Shown here piece after piece: positions 1-6,816 of a stretch of 64,000 bases of DNA. The notes beneath the pieces are model-generated. The model ran no database searches. It was not told the DNA's origin and saw nothing but the letters and a program-made list of their open reading frames with translations. Source of the stretch: Nostoc sp. FACHB-973 (lineage in GTDB: Bacteria > Cyanobacteriota > Cyanobacteriia > Cyanobacteriales > Nostocaceae); contig NZ_JACJSJ010000021.1 in the NCBI RefSeq assembly GCF_014698115.1, forward strand, positions 1 through 64,000. Reading direction: 5' to 3'. Positions within the stretch are counted from its first letter, which is position 1. The number at the start of each line of letters is the position of its first letter. The position numbers were made by a program, and so were the translations under genes.

Positions 1-35
1 CCGATCTGCATGGCTGCGGGGGTGGTTTCTTTCAT
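1..35 (-). CDS. Possible start of a gene leaving the left edge
   Basis: On the minus strand an ATG at 35 opens a reading frame that stays open to the window edge (MKETTPAAMQI). Only 11 codons are visible, no clear Shine-Dalgarno sequence precedes it, and no family can be named. The divergent arrangement with the DUF202 gene would make 36-209 a shared promoter region. This is an inference from an open start only. Confidence 0.35.
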   Translation of the reverse strand, partial: MKETTPAAMQI

Positions 36-170
36 GAGCTTTTTTCAACGTGAAAGCTATGCTAGTTAAACATTATACCCTTTTTTCCTTTTTAGTTTTG
101 TTTAAGTCCCACTAGTGAGCATTAGAGAAGAGTTTTGCTAGTACCCAATACCCAGTCCTTTTAACACAAA

Positions 171-203
171 TAAATCCAAAATCTAAAATCTAAAATCTAA
201 AAT
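171..203. repeat. Heptamer tandem repeat (AAAATCT)n
   Basis: About four units of a 7-bp repeat of the AAAATCT type lie immediately upstream of the DUF202 gene. The same unit recurs near 44290-44325 and 46060-46085. Short tandemly repeated heptamers of this kind are typical of heterocystous cyanobacteria. Confidence 0.6.
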
Positions 204-209
204 GGAATT

Positions 210-734
210 ATGGATAAAATACCGAAAATTGACCGTCAAAGGGAGCATCAAGCGAACGAACGAACTTTTTTAGCTTGGTTACGCACTTCTATTGCATTAA
301 TTAGTTTTGGAATTGCCATTGCCCGATTTGCTATATTTTTGCGTCAGCTTAATGTTGCTATTACTCAACAAGAAACCCCGGTAAATCCATTTACTAATTC
401 GGAAAATTTGGGTCTAGCTTTGGTCATTTGTGGAATTTTCACAATTGTGTTAGCTGCGTGGCGATACAACCAAGTTTTCTGGCAAATTGAACGCGGAAAT
501 TATAAACCGAATAGATTAATTGTTTGGATTATGACTGGAGTCGTAATTATTTTAGGACTTTTCTGTATTCCTTTGCTTCTATGGCGTAATAAAGTACCTC
601 TTCGCTCTCCTATTCCAACTCAACCACAGTCACGGAATTTGCAAATATCAAATGCCAAAATCAATTTTAAAAAATTGGTAATTACTAATCAGTATAAAAA
701 CATATTTTTCTTGTTTAAATCCGTTATTAAATAA
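210..734 (+). CDS. DUF202 family membrane protein
   Basis: This is a 174-aa inner-membrane protein of unknown function. The N-terminal block around residues 9-40 (REHQANERTFLAWLRTSIAL) is the diagnostic DUF202/YidH-type motif, with a conserved NERTFLAWLRT stretch entering the first membrane helix. Further hydrophobic helices lie around residues 65-85 and 105-125. The C-terminal ~45 residues are polar and look poorly conserved. The ATG follows AT-rich repeat DNA without a good Shine-Dalgarno sequence. The gene stands alone, and a palindromic repeat follows its stop. Confidence 0.8.
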   Translation: MDKIPKIDRQREHQANERTFLAWLRTSIALISFGIAIARFAIFLRQLNVAITQQETPVNPFTNSENLGLALVICGIFTIVLAAWRYNQVFWQIERGNYKPNRLIVWIMTGVVIILGLFCIPLLLWRNKVPLRSPIPTQPQSRNLQISNAKINFKKLVITNQYKNIFFLFKSVIK

Positions 735-740
735 TATTTC

Positions 741-791
741 GTAGAGACGGCGATTCATCGATAGTGAAGACGCGATGAATCGCGTCTCTAC
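741..791. repeat. Palindromic dispersed repeat (GTAGAGACG type)
   Basis: GTAGAGACG and a CGTCTCTAC-ended arm flank internal GATTCATCG / CGATGAATCG copies, giving a foldable 51-bp unit. Close relatives occur at 1640-1684 (inside a gene) and 52116-52142. It may also serve as a hairpin between the convergent genes on either side. Confidence 0.7.
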
Positions 792-835
792 AAATGGTCT
801 ATTTTTCGCATTCTTTATTTAAAATTGGTATAAAT

Positions 836-3034
836 TCAATTAACAGTAGTTTCAGAAATAACTGTGACACAGGCATTTACTAAGGGTAACAATGGCCCTA
901 GTTGCTCTTGTCCACTGACGGCTAAATCGCTGTGACATAAATAAACTCTCTTGGATACACGAGACAGCAAATCTACCAAAATTCTGCGTAGTCGTTGTTG
1001 TTCTGCTAGTTTTTCATCTTCTGCTGTCCAAGGTTCGCCTAATCTGTCTCGCAGGAAAAACGGCGCACCAAATAAGGTAGCTGCACCACCTTTAGCCCAG
1101 AGAGGTGAACCAGCATCGAGCCAAAAATGCCAGCGGTGCGATCGCCTACTAGCTCGATATTGAAATATAGTTGCTAGTGTGACAGCCTTTCTCGTTCCAC
1201 CGATGGGGCGCACGGGGTAAGGGTTGGCGGTAATAGTCCCACGTCGCAGTAATTGAATGAATTCGATAATAGTTGTGTGAGGCGTTGTCTCAACTGGGGC
1301 AATTTGCCGTAACCTGGTGTCAATTTCCCAGTAGTGTTGAGCGGTTTCTAGTAATTCCCGCAATGCTGCTAGTTGTTCGTAGGGGAGATTGCTACCATTC
1401 CATAAAAAGCGCTGAATTGCTCTATCTAAAAGGGAAATGGGACTGGGAATTAACCGCAATTCTTGTTGCGATCGCTGTTGTTCTAACCACTGTAATATTT
1501 CGTTGTAAGCTGTGGTAGCTGCATAGCCAATTCTATCCCAGCGATCGAACGTTGAAACTGGTAGCAAGTTGGGGCGATCGGGATGGGGTACAAAGCAGTA
1601 ATCTGCTATTAAACCAGCGCGTACCGGGTCAATATCCGTTGTAGAGACGCGATGAATCGCGTCTCGATTCATCGCGTCTGTAGAGTTTTCAGGTAGTTGC
1701 TGTTTCCGACTCAAGACAACCAGCATTTCTGCCACGGCATCCCGATCTACTAGGCGTCCCAAGCCGGGATAAACTAGTGCCAGCATGGTGAGCAATGCTC
1801 GAATTACGGGTGAACTAATTAGGGGGCGTTGGTCGTTAAGCGATTCTACTGGGATGTTTTGCTTGACGAGGATTTCTACTAGGGTATAACGAGCGATCGC
1901 ATCTAAACCTGGTGCTATAATCGCTATTTCTTCTGGTTCCACTTGCTCTGATTGGATGGCATTGGCAATCACTTGCGCTGTTTGCCGCAATAATTGGGCG
2001 CGGGAGGTGGTTTGAATTGAGTGTACGATTTCTGGTAAACTCAATGGCATTATGGATTCTGTGACTAATTCCACCATTTGTGTAGCTAGCTGTTGTCCCA
2101 GGGACTCTGGAGGCGGCTCAGTTAAGGTTTCTACTCGACAACGGTCTGCTAAGCCTTCTAGGTAGTTCGGGTCTGCTCCTAATCCCAATCGCACTGCACC
2201 GTCGGGATTATAGCTAAATGCTCCTACCGCGCCTTGGTCTAGGAGCAACTCAAACAACAGACGGGCTACCCCAGGATAATCATCCACATCATCGGCGAGT
2301 ACTGCTTGATAGCGTTTTGTTAAATGCTGTTGGTAATTGCGATCGCTTAACAAATGCTGACTATAAAGTTCAGTAATAATCCCATAAGTTAGTAATCCCC
2401 TCTCTAAACACCAGTTACGCCAATCTAACAGCAAAGACGCCAAAAATTCCGGCTCTAAATTGGTGCTATTTTCCCCCAAACCCCTGGCTAAAATCTGGGC
2501 AATATCAACGCAAGGTGTACCACTATAGGCTGCTAATTGGAATAAGTCTAAGATGCGACGCACTAAACGAGACTCATTCACACCCGCAAGACGTAAAATT
2601 TCTTCGTCTAATTGGGAACGCCACAGTTTCGTTGCTAACTCTTGTTCGGTTTCCGGCCGCAATCGTACCGGAAACTGCGCCTTCAGGTTCAACGAATTAA
2701 TTAGCAATGGCCAAAATAAAATAACCTCATCCTGAAAAAAACCTAGCGGTGTCTTGGCACGAACCGGATATTTTCCTAAGGTAGATGTAACAATTTTATC
2801 ACCAAATTCTCGACGATTATCATCATTCGCAGCTAAAACTAAAACTCCTGGTTCTGTTGGCTTAAGATATAAAAATTTGGGGACATTATCACCTTTTTTA
2901 CGGTCTTGTTTTTTCGTATAAAATGAATCAATATACGTACTCTTAGGTTCTACCCAACTACAAAATTGCTCTACTAAGCGAGTTGTCTTACCACTGCGGC
3001 TGGTGCCAACAATCCAAATCGAATGAGAAACCAC
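836..3034 (-). CDS. UvrD/RecB-like helicase-type ATPase (cyanobacterial 'recombinase family')
   Basis: This 732-aa protein starts with a P-loop at residues ~8-20 (IVGTSRSGKTTRL). A Walker-B-like acidic stretch sits near residue 247 (LADDVDDYPG), and later helicase-like motifs are visible (EEIAIIAPG near residue 372). The arrangement resembles superfamily 1 DNA helicases of the UvrD/RecB group, so a role in DNA repair or recombination is plausible but inferred. The sequence is intact apart from an in-frame insertion near residues 450-465 (NSTDAMNRDAIHRVSTT), encoded by a palindromic dispersed repeat at 1640-1684. The insert lies in a region of low conservation and does not break the frame. The gene is transcribed divergently from pxcA. 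Confidence 0.65.
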   Translation of the reverse strand: MVSHSIWIVGTSRSGKTTRLVEQFCSWVEPKSTYIDSFYTKKQDRKKGDNVPKFLYLKPTEPGVLVLAANDDNRREFGDKIVTSTLGKYPVRAKTPLGFFQDEVILFWPLLINSLNLKAQFPVRLRPETEQELATKLWRSQLDEEILRLAGVNESRLVRRILDLFQLAAYSGTPCVDIAQILARGLGENSTNLEPEFLASLLLDWRNWCLERGLLTYGIITELYSQHLLSDRNYQQHLTKRYQAVLADDVDDYPGVARLLFELLLDQGAVGAFSYNPDGAVRLGLGADPNYLEGLADRCRVETLTEPPPESLGQQLATQMVELVTESIMPLSLPEIVHSIQTTSRAQLLRQTAQVIANAIQSEQVEPEEIAIIAPGLDAIARYTLVEILVKQNIPVESLNDQRPLISSPVIRALLTMLALVYPGLGRLVDRDAVAEMLVVLSRKQQLPENSTDAMNRDAIHRVSTTDIDPVRAGLIADYCFVPHPDRPNLLPVSTFDRWDRIGYAATTAYNEILQWLEQQRSQQELRLIPSPISLLDRAIQRFLWNGSNLPYEQLAALRELLETAQHYWEIDTRLRQIAPVETTPHTTIIEFIQLLRRGTITANPYPVRPIGGTRKAVTLATIFQYRASRRSHRWHFWLDAGSPLWAKGGAATLFGAPFFLRDRLGEPWTAEDEKLAEQQRLRRILVDLLSRVSKRVYLCHSDLAVSGQEQLGPLLPLVNACVTVISETTVN
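1640..1684. repeat. Palindromic dispersed repeat inserted in frame in a gene
   Basis: TGTAGAGACGCGATGAATCG and its inverted copies form a palindromic unit wholly inside the 836-3034 gene. It encodes a low-complexity peptide (DAMNRDAIHRVSTT) and keeps the frame. It is the same family as 741-791 and 52116-52142. Confidence 0.75.
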
Positions 3035-3121
3035 AAACTTTCTCCTTGTAGATTTGCTAGTATACCTCGTGCGTTAACTTAAGGTTAAGAATCACCAAAT
3101 AATGCTGGATGATTGTCTGCA

Positions 3122-4447
3122 ATGAAAAACTCTGTTTTTAGCCAAAAAATCTATTCTTTCCTACTTGCTGCTTATCGACGGTACTTACAAACTCCTGAAC
3201 GTTCTTTACATGAAGCTTACGATGCAGCATTAAAGATAAAGGAAATAGAAGATAAGCATTTTAATGGTAATAAAATAGACATTGACTCAGCCATGTACAG
3301 TAACACTGTCATGGATTATTTTGAGTCAGACTTAAACAAGCTATTAAAAACTGCTAGAATGCGGCTTACAGAATTTAGAGCCAGCCGTTGGTTTCTGGAT
3401 GAAGAAAATCAAAAAGCTGCTGATAAAGTAGGTATAGAATACCTCAGTGCTTCTTTCGTTTTAGAAAGGCTCAATTTTATCGATGGAGTTATATCTAAAT
3501 ACACAACAGTTCCCGAACAAGTGACTTCTAACGCTGTAGTGGTAAAACCTCCAACTCCACCAATTGATTCAGCAATTACTCCAGCATTACCGCCTAAGAT
3601 ACCAACTAAAGATGTGGAGAAAAGATCCGATAAAAAATCAAAGGGTAAAACCGATACAATGGGCGTTTTACCCCGTTCTATTTTAAGTACTATCAGTCGT
3701 TTGCAAGTTGAACTAGACCCTAATTCTGAAGAAGAAGTAATTCAGAGTTTTCGTCAGGCTCAAAGAAGAACAATAATATCTATCAGATTTATTTTACTCT
3801 TAATTATAGTACCACTTTTGACGCATCAAATAGCAAAAGCTTTTGTAGTAGGCCCAGTTGTTGACCGATTTAGAACTGCTGAGCAAGTGCAGGTATTCCT
3901 GAATTCTGAGATGGAAGAAGAAGCGCTGGGAGAATTACAAAGGTTTGAAGAAAGAATCAAGTTTGAAAATATGATCAGTAATGCACCTCCATTGTCGCCT
4001 GAGCATATGGAAATAGAACTAAAAGATAAGGCGACAGAGATTGCTGAAGAATTTCGCCAGGAAAGCTCTAATTCCATTAAAAATGTTTTTGCAGATGTTT
4101 TCTCTGTGATTGCTTTTATTTGGTTGATGCTTTCCAGCAAATCTTCTATTGCTGTGGTGAAAGATTTCTTCGATCATATTGTCTATGGACTGAGTGACAG
4201 TGCTAAGGCATTTATTATCATTTTGTTTACCGATATATTTGTCGGATTCCACTCTCCTCACGGTTGGGAAGTACTTTTAGAAGGTGTATCGCGCCATTGG
4301 GGATTACCGGCAAATAGAGATTTTATATTCTTATTTATTGCCACATTCCCAGTGATTTTAGATACTATTTTTAAATATTGGATATTCCGATATTTGAACC
4401 GCATATCGCCTTCAGCAGTAGCTACTTACCGGAATATGAATGAATAA
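3122..4447 (+). CDS. pxcA: Proton extrusion protein PxcA (CemA-like)
   Basis: This is a 441-aa polytopic membrane protein of the CemA/PxcA family, linked in cyanobacteria to light-dependent proton extrusion and inorganic carbon uptake. The N-terminal ~210 residues are soluble, with helical stretches (SLHEAYDAALKIKEIE, RMRLTEFRASRWF). A proline-rich linker sits near residues 135-160. Hydrophobic helices follow at about 220-240, 320-340, 365-385 and 400-425, and the family-typical IFKYWIFRYLNRISPSAVATY block is at the C-terminus. The ATG at 3122 is chosen; an in-frame TTG at 3113 would add three residues. No strong Shine-Dalgarno sequence is present for either. Confidence 0.9.
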   Translation: MKNSVFSQKIYSFLLAAYRRYLQTPERSLHEAYDAALKIKEIEDKHFNGNKIDIDSAMYSNTVMDYFESDLNKLLKTARMRLTEFRASRWFLDEENQKAADKVGIEYLSASFVLERLNFIDGVISKYTTVPEQVTSNAVVVKPPTPPIDSAITPALPPKIPTKDVEKRSDKKSKGKTDTMGVLPRSILSTISRLQVELDPNSEEEVIQSFRQAQRRTIISIRFILLLIIVPLLTHQIAKAFVVGPVVDRFRTAEQVQVFLNSEMEEEALGELQRFEERIKFENMISNAPPLSPEHMEIELKDKATEIAEEFRQESSNSIKNVFADVFSVIAFIWLMLSSKSSIAVVKDFFDHIVYGLSDSAKAFIIILFTDIFVGFHSPHGWEVLLEGVSRHWGLPANRDFIFLFIATFPVILDTIFKYWIFRYLNRISPSAVATYRNMNE

Positions 4448-4525
4448 CAGAATTAGCAACTAACCGAAAATTTCTGGGTGAGGGTAGGGAGTGGGGAATG
4501 GGAAAATTTTTGTAGTCTAAATTTG

Positions 4526-5785
4526 ATGAACAAGATATTTGCTGAGTTAGTAAAATTTAATAATTTTCTGGCTATTAGTGTAATTGTAGTTCTGTCAATT
4601 TCTTTGTTGAGGATACAATCTTTGGCAAATCCAAAACTCAGTCCGCCAGAATGTCGGGTGAAGAAGTGGGATATACCAGTGTCGTTGACAGGTGAAAATC
4701 AAAATGTATTGATTCAAAGGAAACCAATTACTTGTTGTCAGGGTGATGCTTCTTGTTTGGATGAGGTTATTTATGGAAAAATACCAGATAAAAAGGCATT
4801 ATTAACAGCTATCGATCGCAGTTTACAATACCTCCAAACTTCTAATGCTGCGGCTGCTTACCAAAAATATCCCGTGACTGGAATTAACCGCGATCGCGTA
4901 TTCAAAAGTTTGCAAAGATTCCGCGAAATTCTCTTAAAAACTAATTCTCCAACAGAGTTATATACAGCCATAGAACGAGAATTTGTTTATTACCAGTCAG
5001 TCGGGAAAGATAGCAAAGGTGCCGTTTTATTCACCGCCTACTATGAACCGCTTTACGCCGCCAGTCGTGTCCCCACACCAGAATATCGCTATCCGGTTTA
5101 TCGATTACCTCCTGATTTCAACTCCTGGTCTAAACCTCATCCTACACGCCTACAATTAGAAGGAGCAGATGGTTTACAAGGCGCAAAAGGTAAATTACGA
5201 GGCTTAGAATTGTTTTGGTTCCGCGATCGCCTCGAACCATATATGGTTCAAATTCAAGGTTCAGCCAAACTTCAACTAACTGATGGAACTCAAACAACCA
5301 TCGGTTATGCAGGTAATACTACTTATAATTACAAAAGCATTGGTCGAGAATTAGCAAATGATGGCAAATTACCGCTACAAGGTATGACAATGCCAATTAT
5401 TCTCGATTATTTCCAAAAACATCCCCAAGAATTAAATATTTATATTCCGCGCGATCGCAGCTTTGTTTTTTTTCAAGAAAACCACGGTGAACCAGCCCAA
5501 GGTTCTATCAATGTACCACTAACAGCAGAGCGTTCTATCGCTACAGATAAATCTCTCATGCCTCCTGGTGCTTTAGCATTGATTCGTGCTTCTATTCCCT
5601 TTGTTAATTCTACCGGAAACATGGAAGAACGAATTATTAGCCGCTATGTTCTCGACCAAGATACCGGAGGTGCAATTAAAGGTGCAGGTAGAGTAGATTA
5701 TTTTTTAGGTACTGGTAAAATAGCAGGCGATCGCGCTGGCGTCACAGTTAGTAATGGACAATTATTTTATCTATTACTCAAGTAG
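4526..5785 (+). CDS. MltA-type lytic murein transglycosylase
   Basis: This 419-aa exported enzyme is predicted to cleave the MurNAc-GlcNAc bond of peptidoglycan. After an N-terminal hydrophobic helix (residues ~12-30, signal peptide or anchor) comes a cysteine-containing linker. The MltA domain follows (FTAYYEPLYAAS; GRELANDGKLPLQGM), then the C-terminal 3D domain with its aspartates (DTGGAIKGAGRVDYFLGTG). The open frame extends upstream to 4478, but those codons run through low-complexity intergenic DNA, so the ATG at 4526 is preferred. It follows pxcA by 78 bp and may be co-transcribed with it. A heptamer repeat follows the gene. Confidence 0.9.
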   Translation: MNKIFAELVKFNNFLAISVIVVLSISLLRIQSLANPKLSPPECRVKKWDIPVSLTGENQNVLIQRKPITCCQGDASCLDEVIYGKIPDKKALLTAIDRSLQYLQTSNAAAAYQKYPVTGINRDRVFKSLQRFREILLKTNSPTELYTAIEREFVYYQSVGKDSKGAVLFTAYYEPLYAASRVPTPEYRYPVYRLPPDFNSWSKPHPTRLQLEGADGLQGAKGKLRGLELFWFRDRLEPYMVQIQGSAKLQLTDGTQTTIGYAGNTTYNYKSIGRELANDGKLPLQGMTMPIILDYFQKHPQELNIYIPRDRSFVFFQENHGEPAQGSINVPLTAERSIATDKSLMPPGALALIRASIPFVNSTGNMEERIISRYVLDQDTGGAIKGAGRVDYFLGTGKIAGDRAGVTVSNGQLFYLLLK

Positions 5786-5810
5786 ACCATAACATTTTAG
5801 ATTTTGAAGA

Positions 5811-5855
5811 AGAATTCAGAATTCTGAATTCTGAATTCTGACTCCTGAATTCTGC
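5811..5855. repeat. Heptamer tandem repeat (ATTCTGA/ACTCCTGA type)
   Basis: Repeats of GAATTCTGAATTCTGA with TCCTGA variants follow the transglycosylase gene. The same repeat type returns at 18633-18712 and 19661-19909 inside the VirB-like cluster. Confidence 0.65.
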
Positions 5856-5885
5856 TGTAAGAATTACAAATTACCCAAAGCGGTA

Positions 5886-6119
5886 CTAAGCTTCTAAATC
5901 CAGATCAACATCGTCATCATCATGATCGTAAGGAATATCATCAAGATCTATCATTTCTGAGATTTCTTCTACTTCACCGAGATAGTCAGATTCTTGATGT
6001 TCACGCTCGATGAGACGACCAGTTGACTTTAGCCATTCCAAAAGAATAAATTCATTACTTGTACGAATTACAGGCGCTCGTTGATTACGAGGTTCTTCAC
6101 GCAAAGGACTTGTAGGCAT
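5886..6119 (-). CDS. DUF3134 family small acidic protein
   Basis: This 77-aa soluble protein matches the pattern of the cyanobacterial DUF3134 family. It has an N-terminal PLREEPRNQRAPVI block, a central ILLEWLKSTGRLI block, and a strongly acidic tail from about residue 50 (DDIPYDHDDDDVDLDLEA). Its function is unknown. The ATG is preceded by an AT-rich leader, and the 210-bp upstream region carries inverted repeats that may regulate it. Confidence 0.75.
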   Translation of the reverse strand: MPTSPLREEPRNQRAPVIRTSNEFILLEWLKSTGRLIEREHQESDYLGEVEEISEMIDLDDIPYDHDDDDVDLDLEA

Positions 6120-6333
6120 AAAAAAAACTCACTTTTGATATAAGTTCAAGTAGTAACCGTATGCTATCTCGGTTTTTGACATAGTTTACTGTCCGTTATG
6201 TAAATTTGTGACAGTAATATATGTCAGTTTCTCAGAGGTATTCCAGTAAATTTACTTCGCTAAAAATTTTAATTTTCGGAATACTCGAAAGTAAATTTTT
6301 CAGGTCAATTACTGACATAAAATACCTCCAGAA
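6120..6333 (-). promoter_or_regulatory. Intergenic region with inverted repeats upstream of the DUF3134 gene
   Basis: A perfect 8-bp inverted repeat TTACTGTC/GACAGTAA is at 6186-6193 and 6210-6217. A second pair, TATGTCAGT (6220-6228) and ACTGACATA (6312-6320), brackets most of the remainder. AGTAAATTT also occurs twice as a direct repeat. The position fits a promoter/operator for the leftward DUF3134 gene, but no regulator site was recognised. Confidence 0.35.
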
Positions 6334-6555
6334 TCAAAGGGTGTAGAGATTTAGATTCGGAGAGGCCTCCATGTAGTCACTAAGATGACCGAAAATATTT
6401 CTCAACCTATCTAATGATAACATAGTTGACGATTGAACTTTTTTCAACTGTTCTGACCCATACATAACTTGGTGACTCAAAACAGTAGAGTAGTATTCGA
6501 CTACGACTTTTAGCTCACTAAATATGCTTATAAAACTAGTTTTAATTTTTACCAC
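6334..6555 (-). CDS. Small hypothetical protein, doubtful
   Basis: This is a 73-aa open frame with ordinary amino-acid composition (MVKIKTSFISIFSELKVV at the start). It has no recognisable domain, no good Shine-Dalgarno sequence and no operon partner. It fills an otherwise empty interval between a regulatory region and a repeat cluster. It could be a real small gene or a chance frame. Confidence 0.25.
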   Translation of the reverse strand: MVKIKTSFISIFSELKVVVEYYSTVLSHQVMYGSEQLKKVQSSTMLSLDRLRNIFGHLSDYMEASPNLNLYTL

Positions 6556-6577
6556 GTAATGCTAGCTAAAGAATAAA

Positions 6578-6669
6578 TAGCGATCGCGTTAGCGAAGCTC
6601 ACCGAAGGTATCGCATCATCTTATAAAGTAAGGTCGGCATGACTTCCGGTTCGCTCAAATCCTTACTTT
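6578..6669. repeat. Small dispersed repeat plus 9-bp inverted repeat
   Basis: GCGATCGCGTTAGCGAAGCT, a common Nostoc-type dispersed motif, is followed by AAAGTAAGG (6625-6633) and its exact inverse CCTTACTTT (6661-6669). The loop is GC-richer than its surroundings. No coding potential is evident. Confidence 0.5.
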
Positions 6670-6717
6670 GAGCTTGTAGTTAGTGCCCAACGCTAGATGT
6701 TACCATCCAGGAACCCC

Positions 6718-6789
6718 AAAGGTGAACAAAGCGACGACAGTTGTGATATTGATACACTTGGCTATCTTAAGACTGCTTTGTTCACCTTT
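6718..6789 (+). repeat. 15-bp perfect inverted repeat, terminator-like on the plus strand
   Basis: AAAGGTGAACAAAGC (6718-6732) is exactly inverted at 6775-6789 across a 42-nt loop. The plus-strand copy runs straight into a T-tract (ACCTTTTTTA). It lies just downstream of the stop of the leftward FG-GAP gene, but the T-run is on the opposite strand for that gene. The role is uncertain: a terminator for plus-strand transcripts or a mobile remnant. Confidence 0.5.
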
Positions 6790-6816
6790 TTTAGTGGTTA
6801 TAAACTCCTAAAATCA

